48,436 nucleotides of DNA. Origin: an uncultured Clostridia bacterium. GTDB taxonomy: Bacteria; Bacillota; Clostridia; Christensenellales; Borkfalkiaceae. Of the stretch, positions 33,536 through 41,525 are shown piece after piece (the first letter of the stretch is position 1; every line of letters begins with the position of its first letter). The stretch spans positions 1-48,436 of the forward strand of contig CALZDP010000008.1 of NCBI GenBank assembly GCA_945638575.1, written 5' to 3'. The translations under genes were made by a program, and so were the position numbers. The notes below the pieces were generated by a model. It had not been told where the DNA came from. It searched no databases and saw only the letters and a program-made list of their open reading frames with translations.

Positions 33536-34114
33536 TTAACCGCGTTTACAACCTTTAACCATATTTATAAAATATTCGTGCACACGCAAGTCGTCGGTAC
33601 ATTCGGGGTGAAAGGAAGTTGCCAAAATATTATTTTGACGGACGGCAACGATGTTACCGCCTATCGTAGATAAAACTTCCGCACCGTCATCTACACTTTC
33701 AAAATACGGAGCGCGTATAAAGGTCATGGTGACCTTGCCTACGCCCTTAAAGTCGCCTTCGGTTACGAAAGATGACAGTTGTCTGCCGTAAGCGTTGCGT
33801 TTGACGGTTGCGTTTAGCACGCCCAAATGGACGGTTTCGTCGCCGCAGATTTTTTTGGCAAGAAGAATCATACCGGCGCAAGTGCCGAAAACGGGCATAC
33901 CCTTTTCGATTGCGGTTTTAATAGGTTCAAACAAACCGACTTCGTGCAAAAGTTTGCCTTGAACGGTAGATTCACCGCCCGGCAAAACCAAACCGTCTAT
34001 GTCATCCGTAAATTGGGAAAGACGGCGAATTTCACACACGGTAACGCCGAGTTTGGAAAGCATAATCTCGTGTTCGATGAACGCCCCTTGAAGGGCTAAA
34101 ACACCTATTTTCAC
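33536..34114 (-). CDS. pdxT: Pyridoxal 5'-phosphate synthase glutaminase subunit PdxT
   Basis: PdxT releases ammonia from glutamine and passes it to PdxS in the DXP-independent vitamin B6 pathway. The 192-residue class I glutaminase has GVLALQGAFIEH at the start, PGGEST (45-50), nucleophile Cys79 in GTCAGM, and the His169-Glu171 pair in SFHPE. It starts 2 nt after the pdxS stop. Confidence 0.97.
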   Translation of the reverse strand: MKIGVLALQGAFIEHEIMLSKLGVTVCEIRRLSQFTDDIDGLVLPGGESTVQGKLLHEVGLFEPIKTAIEKGMPVFGTCAGMILLAKKICGDETVHLGVLNATVKRNAYGRQLSSFVTEGDFKGVGKVTMTFIRAPYFESVDDGAEVLSTIGGNIVAVRQNNILATSFHPECTDDLRVHEYFINMVKGCKRG

Positions 34115-34116
34115 CT

Positions 34117-34986
34117 TTACTTACCCCTTTCAGCCATTAAAAGTTGGATTTCTTGCTCGTTAATGCCGACCATGGCTTCGCCTAAATCTTCGGAAAGTTC
34201 CGCTAAAATATCGGGGTTGTCGTAGTTTGTAACAGCCTTTACAATGGCGCGCGCACGCTTTTCGGGGTTGCCGGACTTAAATATGCCGCTACCGACAAAA
34301 ACCCCTTCGGCGCCTAATTGCATCATAAGTGATGCGTCAGCAGGGGTTGCAATACCGCCTGCCGCAAAGTTTACGACGGGAAGTTTGCCGTTTTCATGTA
34401 CTTCCGATAAAAGTTCGTAAGGAACGCGAAGATTTTTGGCTTCTTCGTAAAGTTCGTCCTCACTCATGTTGGCAACGGCGCGAATTTGACTCATCATAAG
34501 GCGCATATGTTTAACCGCTTGCACTACGTCGCCGGTACCCGGTTCGCCCTTGGTCCTTATCATGGAAGCGCCTTCCGCAATACGGCGAAGCGCCTCGCCT
34601 AAATCCCTTGCACCGCATACAAAGGGGGCGTTAAACTTCTTTTTGTCGATATGGTAAACGTCGTCGGCAGGAGACAAAACTTCGCTTTCGTCGATAAAGT
34701 CAATGTCTATCGCCTGTAAAATTTGCGCTTCGGCAATATGACCGATACGGCACTTTGCCATTACGGGAATGGAAACGGCTTGCTGTATGCCCTTAATCAT
34801 TTTAGGGTCGCTCATTCTGGAAACACCGCCTGCCGCCCTTATGTCCGCAGGAATACGTTCAAGCGCCATTACCGCACAAGCGCCTGCCGCTTCGGCAATC
34901 TTTGCCTGTTCGGGGGTGGTAACGTCCATAATTACTCCGCCTTTAAGCATTTGTGCAAGATTTTTGTTTATCTGTTCACGAGCCAT
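34117..34986 (-). CDS. pdxS: Pyridoxal 5'-phosphate synthase subunit PdxS
   Basis: PdxS is the dodecameric lyase that makes PLP from ribose 5-phosphate, glyceraldehyde 3-phosphate and ammonia. The 289-residue barrel shows [34 protein letters not shown] with a Schiff-base lysine, and [16 protein letters not shown] (phosphate site). The C-terminal [20 protein letters not shown] is typical. AGAGG precedes the ATG by 9 nt. Confidence 0.97.
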   Translation of the reverse strand: MAREQINKNLAQMLKGGVIMDVTTPEQAKIAEAAGACAVMALERIPADIRAAGGVSRMSDPKMIKGIQQAVSIPVMAKCRIGHIAEAQILQAIDIDFIDESEVLSPADDVYHIDKKKFNAPFVCGARDLGEALRRIAEGASMIRTKGEPGTGDVVQAVKHMRLMMSQIRAVANMSEDELYEEAKNLRVPYELLSEVHENGKLPVVNFAAGGIATPADASLMMQLGAEGVFVGSGIFKSGNPEKRARAIVKAVTNYDNPDILAELSEDLGEAMVGINEQEIQLLMAERGK

Positions 34987-35036
34987 TTATTTAAACCTCT
35001 TAACTGTATAATACTGTAACATTTTATGCGTGTATG

Positions 35037-35065
35037 ATTATATCATTATTTTTTATTACGGTCAA
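35037..35065 (-). promoter_or_regulatory. Sigma-A promoter of pdxS-pdxT
   Basis: On the minus strand TTGACC (35060-35065), a 17-bp spacer and TATAAT (35037-35042). The leader is about 45 nt. No MocR/PdxR box was recognised. Confidence 0.8.
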
Positions 35066-35100
35066 GAAATTTACAAAGATATTTTTACGGACAGGGAACC

Positions 35101-35307
35101 TTTGTGTCGCCGTTCGGCGACAATCTGCGTCGGCGTTGCCGACAATTAAGAATTAAATCGCTTAGCTAATTGAGAATTGAGAATCGAAACAAGGTAGTTG
35201 AGTAATTTTTTATAATTTACTTTCGACCGCAATTCTTAATTCTTCATTCTTAATTCTTAATTTAAGGGCACAAAGTGCCCGTTAACGGGCCTATAGGCGG
35301 ACTTTTG
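35101..35307 (+). repeat. Composite repeat element A (MITE-like)
   Basis: From left to right: two GC hairpins (TGTCGCCG-tt-CGGCGACA and GTCGGCG-tt-GCCGAC), an AT block of AATTAAGAAT type, a central AT-rich spacer, the inverse AT block (ATTCTTAATT units, 35226-35263), the hairpin GGGCAC-aaa-GTGCCC and the CTTATAG repeat. No ORF is carried. It fills the gap between the pdxS promoter and element B. Confidence 0.7.
35264..35307 (+). repeat. CTTATAG palindromic repeat, copy 8 (long form)
   Basis: AAGGGCACAAAGTGCCC, then GTTAACGGGCCTATAGG, then CGGACTTTTGC. Three nested or adjacent palindromes can form hairpins. It is the right end of element A. Confidence 0.85.
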
Positions 35308-35336
35308 CTAATTTTACAGACACTATCTTACGATTC

Positions 35337-35542
35337 ACTTTGCGCAAAGTAGCAAAATGCGGTTGGCACAGCCAACCGCAAATAAAGAATAAATTTGCTT
35401 TGCTAATTAAAAATTAGGTAAGATAATTAAGTATTTATTTTATATGATTTTTTAGAAGCCTACAGAATTCTTAATTCAAAATTCTTAATTCTTAATTTAA
35501 GGGCACAAAGTGCCCGTTAACGGGCTTATAGGGGCACTTTTT
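35337..35542 (+). repeat. Composite repeat element B (MITE-like)
   Basis: Same plan as element A: palindrome ACTTTGCGCAAAGT, hairpin GCGGTTGGC-aca-GCCAACCGC, an AT block with TTTGCTTTGCTAATT (compare ATCGCTTAGCTAATT in A), a spacer, the inverse AT block, then the same GGGCAC hairpin and CTTATAG end. Length is within a few bases of element A, and the two are in tandem. Confidence 0.7.
35499..35542 (+). repeat. CTTATAG palindromic repeat, copy 9 (long form)
   Basis: AAGGGCACAAAGTGCCC, then GTTAACGGGCTTATAGGGGC, ending in ACTTTTTT. It ends 4 nt before the stop codon of the acyltransferase gene. Confidence 0.85.
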
Positions 35543-35546
35543 TAAT

Positions 35547-36371
35547 TTAAGCGACACATTCGCCCGCAAGTTCTTCAGCGGCTAAATCAGGGGCTTCAAC
35601 ATATCTTATTATCTCGTAATTACTGTATTTTTTAGAACAGTCGCACATAAAATCGTAAACTTGGTTTCTTAATTTTGCTTGCGCTTCCTTAGGCTTAAGG
35701 GTTTTATCCGGATAAAAAGGATCGCTAACGTAAACGGTAACTTTAACCTTTCTTATAAGACATTCCGGAAACGACGGCTTTTGATAGGCGGTAAAAAAGG
35801 CCACCGTAGGCGAGCCGTCCTTTACGGGATAATGGAAAGAGGTCGACTTAAACGGTCTTACGCCGTTATAGTAAGGCCAAATATGGGCTTCGGGATAAAT
35901 GGTGATATTTTCGCCCCGTTTATGACAATAATCCAAATCCTTCATAAACTTAACCATCCCCTTGTTTTCGGACGGCAACGGAATAACGCCGAGCATTTTA
36001 ACAATGGTTTTAATTCCCTTTATGGATACTGCGTCGGGATTGGCAATTATCTTATTACGTCTTGGGAATGACAAAAGCATCGGGGTAAACGCGTCGAAAA
36101 CCGCCGTATGATTGCCGTAAAGGTATGCGCCTTTAAGCCCTTTTAAAGCCTTGCGGTTTTTAATTGTAACGCCGTACACTAAATGTTCAAGCAAAAATAT
36201 TATCGGCATGGCGATACCGCGCAAGATATAAGTGCCTATTTTATAAAAAAAGTTTTTCGGGACGTAATTATACTTTTCGTCGATAACGTCATGGGAAATG
36301 CGCGTCCCTGCAAAATCGTCGTTTAAAGGGTCTTTATAATATACCGTTTTTTCAGGATGATTTTTTCTCAT
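35547..36371 (-). CDS. 1-acyl-glycerol-3-phosphate acyltransferase family protein (PlsC-like)
   Basis: A 274-residue membrane-associated acyltransferase. GNHTAVFDAF gives the HX4D active site (near 92-97), and ITIYPEAHIW stands at the FPEG motif. A hydrophobic segment (YILRGIAMPIIFLLEHLVYG, about 48-67) precedes the catalytic part. It likely acylates a glycerol phosphate or glycolipid. Its start lies inside the end of the glycosyltransferase gene (20-nt overlap), so the two are translated from one mRNA and probably serve the same lipid pathway. Confidence 0.87.
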   Translation of the reverse strand: MRKNHPEKTVYYKDPLNDDFAGTRISHDVIDEKYNYVPKNFFYKIGTYILRGIAMPIIFLLEHLVYGVTIKNRKALKGLKGAYLYGNHTAVFDAFTPMLLSFPRRNKIIANPDAVSIKGIKTIVKMLGVIPLPSENKGMVKFMKDLDYCHKRGENITIYPEAHIWPYYNGVRPFKSTSFHYPVKDGSPTVAFFTAYQKPSFPECLIRKVKVTVYVSDPFYPDKTLKPKEAQAKLRNQVYDFMCDCSKKYSNYEIIRYVEAPDLAAEELAGECVA

Positions 36372-37497
36372 TGACGACTTCCTCTATCATTTCTTCCATT
36401 TTTTCCATACATTCTTCCTGATTAAAGGCCTTTGAACTTGCAAGATACTTTTTTTCGCACCTGCGCTTTTCTTCGGGGTGCTCTATCCAATAATCTATTA
36501 CGCGCGCCAAATCTTTAGGGTCTCTGTTTTTAAATACGCAACGGGGGTCGACAACGTAATTTTTGGTTGCGGAACGCTTTGACGATGAACATATGGTAAG
36601 TTTACCGCAAGCAATGGCTTCTATGCAGGAAATCCCTTCAAGTTCCATCTCGGCAGGATGAACGTAAATATCGCAGGCGTTTAAAACGTCGATAATTTCC
36701 TTTCTGGAATAAAATTTAAATATCGGCGCGATAGGTAACTTTTCGGCAAGCCTTCTGTAGTAGTTTTCCTTTGCACCCTGTCCGCCCAAAACAAGTTGAA
36801 TACTGTCTTTGTACTTAGAATAGTTTATCGCTTTTATCAAAGTGTCCTGCGATTTTTCACGCGAAAATCTTCCGGTTGTTAAAATTACGATTTTATCTTG
36901 CCATTCCGTCGGCTTTTTTGACGGCTTCTTTTTGACGTAATCGTTTACGCCGTTAGAAATAACGTACCCTTTTGTCTTTTCGTGAATGTTGCTTTCAAAA
37001 ACGTCTTTTATAAAGGTGGTCGGAAAATGTATTCCGTCCACGCGTGAGAAAAAATGTTTCCAGTTATACACGTAAAAAAAGTGATTAAGGGGCTGACACC
37101 ATTGTAATTTTAGGTGGGAAGTAAAATTTTCCGCCTGAGCGTGAAAACCTGCGGTTACGGGCAGGTTTTTTTCGGTTGCCACGTTTAAGGTAGCGCGCCC
37201 CAACATAAACGGCGTCATTATATGCACCACGTCCGCACCGTCAAGCGCGGTTTCGATAATATCCTTTTGCGGTTTTGCAAGGGTTACGCCGACCTTTTCG
37301 ACGTAACCGTTTAAAAGTTTTCCCAAATCGTAATTGGGCACGACAAAAAAATCCTTTTCGCCTATGCGGTTTTTATCTCCGCACAAAACCCTTACGGTAT
37401 GTCCTTGCGAACGCAAATAATTTATAAGATTCATTGCGGCAATAGTCGTGCCGTTGTTTTCTTCGCCCAACACGTCGCAGGCAACGGTTATAATCAT
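36352..37497 (-). CDS. Glycosyltransferase family 4 protein
   Basis: A 381-residue GT-B fold enzyme. The N-terminal acceptor domain starts MIITVACDVLGEENNGTTIA, and the C-terminal nucleotide-sugar domain contains ILTTGRFSREKSQDTLIKA, then VHPAEMELEGISCIEAIACG, the E-x7-E motif of GT4. Similar enzymes make mono- or diglucosyl-diacylglycerol; the adjoining acyltransferase supports a glycolipid role, but the acceptor is not certain. The start is set at the ATG with TTGAGG 8 nt upstream; the frame is open four codons earlier only from a TTG. Confidence 0.88.
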   Translation of the reverse strand: MIITVACDVLGEENNGTTIAAMNLINYLRSQGHTVRVLCGDKNRIGEKDFFVVPNYDLGKLLNGYVEKVGVTLAKPQKDIIETALDGADVVHIMTPFMLGRATLNVATEKNLPVTAGFHAQAENFTSHLKLQWCQPLNHFFYVYNWKHFFSRVDGIHFPTTFIKDVFESNIHEKTKGYVISNGVNDYVKKKPSKKPTEWQDKIVILTTGRFSREKSQDTLIKAINYSKYKDSIQLVLGGQGAKENYYRRLAEKLPIAPIFKFYSRKEIIDVLNACDIYVHPAEMELEGISCIEAIACGKLTICSSSKRSATKNYVVDPRCVFKNRDPKDLARVIDYWIEHPEEKRRCEKKYLASSKAFNQEECMEKMEEMIEEVVNEKKSS

Positions 37498-37721
37498 AAA
37501 AATCCTCAACTTAGCAAAAATTGCTCGCTATATAAACAAAAATTGCCTTATGATATTTATAGTTTACTTAAATTCCGAAACTATTCTATCAAACTAATTT
37601 CAATTTTTCTTCAACTTTACATAAACTTTTATAAAAGGAAGGATTATTAACCGATTTTTTAGATAACGTATCTTATTTAAGCAAAAAAACTATCGATAAA
37701 AAACAAAATTATGACATCAAA

Positions 37722-37759
37722 AAAGAGCGATAATCGACCTATAGGCGGACTTTCGCTCT
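37722..37759 (-). terminator. Terminator of the rsmI operon with a CTTATAG repeat as its loop
   Basis: In minus-strand RNA AGAGCGA and TCGCTCT pair and are followed by TTTTTTG. The 22 nt between them are a CTTATAG-family repeat. It begins 25 nt behind the rsmI stop. The rest of the 286-nt gap up to the glycosyltransferase gene is AT rich with no other feature seen. Confidence 0.75.
37728..37753 (+). repeat. CTTATAG palindromic repeat, copy 10 (in terminator loop)
   Basis: CGATAATCGACCTATAGGCG followed by GACTTT, a hybrid of the GACCTATAGGTC and GGCTTATAGGCGGAC forms. Confidence 0.8.
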
Positions 37760-37783
37760 GTGTTAACATATTTATTTTAAAAT

Positions 37784-38590
37784 TTATTCGGCTTCTTCAA
37801 TAACGGTTTTATAAAGATCGCTTTTGCTCAGTCCCCTTTCCTTTGCGACTTTTTTGATAGCGTCCATTTTGGAAAGACCGTCCTTTTGATATAGTTTGAC
37901 GTGCTCTAACGGAGATAATGCCGAAAAATCTTCCGCTTGGTAATAGCCGTCTACGACGATAACGAACTCTCCGCGAAGATCTATTTCGGGGATATCGCCC
38001 AAATAAAACTCGCAACGGGTTTCGTAAACCTTGGTGATTTCCTTAACAAGAACGGCTTTTCTTCTTCCCAATGCTTGATACAAATAGGTTAAAGTCTTTT
38101 CGATATCGTGCGGAGCGCAATAAAAGACCAAACTTGCCGGAACAGCGGAAAATTTATCCAAAAGGGCAACCCTATCCGACTTTTTTTCGGGCAAAAAGCC
38201 GATAAAAAGGAATTTTGAACTGTTTAAACCGGATAATATAAGGGCAGGCAAAAGGGCATTTGCGCCGGGAATTACCGTGAAAGGTTCACCGCTGTTTATA
38301 AGCGAGGTAACCAAAACACTACCGGGGTCGGATAAAACCGGTGTGCCGGCGTCGGAAATAACCGCTACGGTCTTGCCTTGCTTTAACATATCCAAAATAT
38401 TAGCGGATACTTCGGCTTCGTTAAACTTTTGGTAAGATATAAGCGATTTTTTTATTCCGTATTTGTTGAGTAGCGGAAGAGAATGTCTTGTGTCCTCGCA
38501 AGCGATAACGTCAACGCTTGACAAGACTTCGACCGCCCTGTAAGTTATATCCCCCAAATTGCCTATCGGGGTAGAAACAAAGTATAACAT
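37784..38590 (-). CDS. rsmI: 16S rRNA (cytidine(1402)-2'-O)-methyltransferase
   Basis: RsmI methylates the ribose of C1402 in the decoding centre. The 268-residue protein opens with FVSTPIGNLGDITYRAVEVL, has CEDTRHSLPLLNKYGI and VAVISDAGTPVLSDPGSVLV in the tetrapyrrole-methylase-like domain, and a C-terminal helical domain. It follows trmN6-like and ricT genes, as yabC follows yabB in Bacillus. A palindromic repeat separates it from the gene upstream. Confidence 0.96.
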   Translation of the reverse strand: MLYFVSTPIGNLGDITYRAVEVLSSVDVIACEDTRHSLPLLNKYGIKKSLISYQKFNEAEVSANILDMLKQGKTVAVISDAGTPVLSDPGSVLVTSLINSGEPFTVIPGANALLPALILSGLNSSKFLFIGFLPEKKSDRVALLDKFSAVPASLVFYCAPHDIEKTLTYLYQALGRRKAVLVKEITKVYETRCEFYLGDIPEIDLRGEFVIVVDGYYQAEDFSALSPLEHVKLYQKDGLSKMDAIKKVAKERGLSKSDLYKTVIEEAE

Positions 38591-38606
38591 AATCTTAAAA
38601 AACCAT

Positions 38607-38634
38607 CGATAACGGGCTTATAGCCCCACATTTT
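38607..38634 (+). repeat. CTTATAG palindromic repeat, copy 11
   Basis: CGATAACGGGCTTATAGCCC followed by CACATTTT. It fills the 51-nt gap between rsmI and the upstream methyltransferase gene, 7 nt behind the latter's stop. Confidence 0.85.
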
Positions 38635-38641
38635 ATAATAT

Positions 38642-39328
38642 CTATCCTTTAAAGTCGGTGGCGTTATTTTCAAAAATGCCTTCAAATTTAAAGGTAGGTT
38701 TTCTGTCTTTTACGCCGTCGATTAAAAACAAATAGGCTTCGTTTGAATTTTTGCCCCTTACAAAACGAAGTCTGTAAGGTTCTATGCCGTTGCTTCTGAA
38801 TGTAGTTAAAAGGTCGGTTAATCTTTCCGGCTTATGGCACATAAAAAGGTGTCCGCCGCTTTTCAGCGAACGGTAGGCGCACTTTACTATATCCTCTAAA
38901 GTGCATTTTACCTCTGCACGGCAAATGGCGATATGTTCGTTGTCGGATAAAATACCGCTCCCCCTTTTTTTGTAGGGCGGATTACAAAAAACCGCGTCGT
39001 AACCATTACCGTTAAAATATTTCAGGTCGCAATTTATTACCGTCATCTTATCCCCCAACCCGTTTAACGCAACAGATTCAAGGCACATATCGGCAAGGGG
39101 CTTTTGGATTTCAACAAAGTCCACGGTTTGGCAACCATTTTGACCGTAAAAGTGTAAGCCCACGATTCCGCTTCCGCTGCAAAGGTCCAAAACTTTGGGA
39201 TAATTTTTATCGGGAAAGCGCGCCAAAAGGACCGCGTCGCTTGTGAAACGGTAAAGGTTGCTTGACTGGATAATTTTTAGTCCGCCAAGCATCAAGTCTT
39301 CGGTTTTTTTGTCATTAGATAGTTCCAT
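38642..39328 (-). CDS. tRNA1(Val) (adenine(37)-N6)-methyltransferase-like protein
   Basis: A 228-residue SAM-dependent methyltransferase. VLDLCSGSGIVGLHFYGQ is the SAM loop, and FCNPPYKKRGSG holds the N-P-P-Y catalytic motif of N6-adenine enzymes (TrmN6/YfiC, yabB). Residues SNLYRFTSDAVLLARFPD near the start fit this family. The ATG at 39328 is used, because the nine extra codons upstream lie in repeat-derived sequence. tRNA is the probable substrate. Confidence 0.9.
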   Translation of the reverse strand: MELSNDKKTEDLMLGGLKIIQSSNLYRFTSDAVLLARFPDKNYPKVLDLCSGSGIVGLHFYGQNGCQTVDFVEIQKPLADMCLESVALNGLGDKMTVINCDLKYFNGNGYDAVFCNPPYKKRGSGILSDNEHIAICRAEVKCTLEDIVKCAYRSLKSGGHLFMCHKPERLTDLLTTFRSNGIEPYRLRFVRGKNSNEAYLFLIDGVKDRKPTFKFEGIFENNATDFKG

Positions 39329-39355
39329 AACGGAAAAAGTCCGCCTTTTTAGCAA

Positions 39356-39395
39356 GTAAAAAGGGCGCCGCCTATAAGCAGCAACCCTTTTTTAC
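39356..39395 (-). terminator. Terminator of the ferredoxin gene containing a CTTATAG core
   Basis: In minus-strand RNA GTAAAAAAGGG pairs with CCCTTTTTAC with one bulge. The loop contains GCTTATAGGCGG (39368-39379), the repeat core, and GGCGGACTTTTT follows at 39334-39345. It lies 6 nt behind the ferredoxin stop. Confidence 0.6.
39368..39379 (-). repeat. CTTATAG palindromic repeat, copy 12 (partial)
   Basis: CCGCCTATAAGC, with a detached AAAAAGTCCGCC at 39334-39345. It looks like a copy split or rearranged inside the terminator region. Confidence 0.55.
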
Positions 39396-39400
39396 CAAAA

Positions 39401-39571
39401 TTATTCTTCGGAAGGAGCACCAACAGGGCAGTTGTCGGCACAAGCACCGCAAGAAATGCAGATTGCTGGATCGATTTCGTACTGAGTAGCACCAGCCGTA
39501 ATAGCGTTTACAGGGCAGTTGTCGGCACAAGCACCGCAAGAAATACAAGCGTCAGAAATCTTATAAGCCAT
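39401..39571 (-). CDS. 2[4Fe-4S] ferredoxin
   Basis: A 56-residue electron carrier with two CxxCxxCxxxCP clusters (CISCGACADNCPV twice), starting MAYKISDACISCGACADNC. GGAGG lies 9 nt before the ATG at 39571; the longer frame has no support. The two cluster-binding halves are encoded by an identical 35-bp stretch repeated 87 bp apart (39423-39457 and 39510-39544). An upstream TGATAAAAT and a small leader hairpin (39604-39623, ACCGCA/TGCGGT) suggest a separate transcript. Confidence 0.95.
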   Translation of the reverse strand: MAYKISDACISCGACADNCPVNAITAGATQYEIDPAICISCGACADNCPVGAPSEE

Positions 39572-39708
39572 AGTGTAATACCTCCGTTTAATCTTAAATT
39601 TAAACCGCAAAAATTTATGCGGTAAAATATTCTATTTATATTTTATCACAAAAATTACCATTTGTATATGGATTAAAGCATAATTTAACATACTTTTTCG
39701 GTCTTTTT

Positions 39709-40590
39709 TTATTCTTCGAGTTCTTTTAGTTCCGCCTGTTCTTCGGGCGTCAACTTATCGTCCTCATCCGAATAGTTGTGCTTGGAAAATTTGACTTCGC
39801 TTAAAGGGTAGTCTTTATAGATAAGTCCGCCTTCCCCTTTGTCGATTTTTACCTTGACGGTAAGGTTTAACATATTGTTGGAAATCACCACGCCTTGCCC
39901 TTCCGAAATTGTTACGGTACTGCCGATTTTGGGCATCTTTTTGTAAACGTCGGCATAGTAAGCGTTTTCGTATTCCAAACAACACATAAGCCGTCCGCAA
40001 AGTCCGCTTATTTTACCGGGGTTTAAAGACAGCCCCTGTACTTTTGCCATTTTTATGGTAACTTTTTTAAAGTCGGGCATGCAGTTTTTACAGCAAACTT
40101 CTCTTCCGCAAGGCGCGATACCCCCCAAAATTTTGGCTTCGTCGCGAATACCTACCTGTCGAAGTTCTATCCTTATATGGAAAGCGGACGCCAAATCTTT
40201 AACAAGTTCCCTAAAATCTATTCTTGTGGGCGCGGTAAAATAAAAGACGACTTTCGAGCCGTCGAAGGTAAATTCGGCGTCGATTAATTTCATCTTTAAT
40301 TTATGTTTTTCGATTAAAGATTCGGCAATCTTTTTGGCTTCCGGCGTCTTTTGCATGTTTTTGCGGTTAACCTCGGTATCCTTTTCGGTTGCCTTTCTGA
40401 TAATTGGTTTAAGAGGCTGAACGATTTCGGTATCGTCAACTTCTTTATTGGGTATGCTTATCGTTCCGTATTCAACGCCGCGCGTTGTTTCGACGATAAC
40501 GCCGTCCCCTTTTTGAAATTCTGTATTTTTAGGATCGAAGTAATAAACCTTTCCGAAGTTACGGAATCTTACCCCTACAATCTTTGCCAT
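39709..40590 (-). CDS. ricT: PSP1 domain protein RicT (YaaT-like)
   Basis: A 293-residue protein with the PSP1 domain. KIVGVRFRNFGKVYYFDPKN begins it. The Cys-rich core (GIAPCGREVCCKNC then LCGRLMCCLEY) binds an iron-sulfur cluster in Bacillus RicT. There, with RicA and RicF, it guides RNase Y mRNA processing and affects sporulation and biofilms. The acidic C-terminus (DEDDKLTPEEQAELKELEE) is normal for the family. Its start overlaps the holB end by 16 nt. Confidence 0.93.
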   Translation of the reverse strand: MAKIVGVRFRNFGKVYYFDPKNTEFQKGDGVIVETTRGVEYGTISIPNKEVDDTEIVQPLKPIIRKATEKDTEVNRKNMQKTPEAKKIAESLIEKHKLKMKLIDAEFTFDGSKVVFYFTAPTRIDFRELVKDLASAFHIRIELRQVGIRDEAKILGGIAPCGREVCCKNCMPDFKKVTIKMAKVQGLSLNPGKISGLCGRLMCCLEYENAYYADVYKKMPKIGSTVTISEGQGVVISNNMLNLTVKVKIDKGEGGLIYKDYPLSEVKFSKHNYSDEDDKLTPEEQAELKELEE

Positions 40591-41525
40591 TTGGTTTTTT
40601 CCTCCATGACGGCAAACAAAACGCCGTCAATCAGTATTGCATTGTTTATATTATAGTTTATGCTTTTTTCAAATTTATTTAACCGTTCAATAGTGGCGAT
40701 AATCGACCCATAGCCCCACTTTTCGGTTGCGGGATACAATTTTTCGTAACCTTGTTCAACGCGGCCGAGGGACAAATTTTCCAAAAGTTTACCCAAAAGC
40801 AGTTTTGTTACGCCTATAAAATCCGCTACTGAAAGGTTTTTAAGTTTACCTGCGTATTCCGGAAGATTTCTGCCCGTCATATTTAAAAGCATATCGGTTG
40901 CAAGGTCTTTTATAGACAGTAAATCATCGTTTTTATAGTAACTTAAAAGTCTTCCTAACTTGCCGTCGCAAAGTTTTACGGCTAAGTTTAACCTTTCACC
41001 GCTTAGCCCCATACGGGTTGCGCACTCGAATAAAGAATTTTCCGTAAAATCGGAAATTTCGATAACCTTTGAACGTGATTTGATAGTAGGCAAAACGGCT
41101 ACGGGGCGTTCTGCCGATATTAGCAAATGAACGTTTTTAGGAGGTTCTTCAACGGTTTTTAAAAGTTTATTTTGATATTGATTGAGTTCTTCGATTTTTT
41201 TAACCACAAAAACCCTTTTGTCGATTTCAAAAGGCTTTATCACGCTTTGACGGACAAGTTCATCCGCAGAATCGCTTTTTAATTTGCCTTCTTTCGGAAA
41301 AAAAGTAACGTCGGGATGGGCTTTTTGGTCGATAAGTTTACAAATCCTGCAGTTATCGCAAAATTCTTCGCTGTCGCAGGCGATAAGTTTTGCAAGTATT
41401 TTAAGGTATTCCTCGTGCATGTCGCCGTCCTGACAAACCACCAAATAGGCGTGATTAAGCCTACCTGCCTTTTTGTCGGCTGAAATAACCTTGTATGCGG
41501 TGGAAGTTTCTAACAGTTTTTTCAT
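40575..41525 (-). CDS. holB: DNA polymerase III subunit delta'
   Basis: HolB is part of the clamp loader. The 316-residue protein has LNHAYLVVCQDGDMHEEY, a zinc module CDNCRICKLIDQKAHPD, and EELNQYQNKLLKTVEEPPKN as in the AAA+ delta' fold; the SRC motif reads SRSK. The Walker A region is degenerate, as expected. A CTTATAG repeat lies in frame near the C-terminus (about residues 267-276). Its ATG overlaps the tmk stop. Confidence 0.9.
   Translation of the reverse strand: MKKLLETSTAYKVISADKKAGRLNHAYLVVCQDGDMHEEYLKILAKLIACDSEEFCDNCRICKLIDQKAHPDVTFFPKEGKLKSDSADELVRQSVIKPFEIDKRVFVVKKIEELNQYQNKLLKTVEEPPKNVHLLISAERPVAVLPTIKSRSKVIEISDFTENSLFECATRMGLSGERLNLAVKLCDGKLGRLLSYYKNDDLLSIKDLATDMLLNMTGRNLPEYAGKLKNLSVADFIGVTKLLLGKLLENLSLGRVEQGYEKLYPATEKWGYGSIIATIERLNKFEKSINYNINNAILIDGVLFAVMEEKTKWQRL
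40697..40723 (+). repeat. CTTATAG palindromic repeat, copy 13, in frame inside holB
   Basis: CGATAATCGACCCATAGCCC followed by CACTTTT. In the reading direction of holB it is translated as KWGYGSII, just before the helix ATIERLNKFEKS. Confidence 0.7.

Noticed and set aside
39329..39355. Nine-codon N-terminal extension of the trmN6-like gene
   Set aside because: The extra codons (MLKRRTFSV) fall in repeat-derived sequence, and the ATG at 39328 begins the family-like MELSNDKKTEDL.
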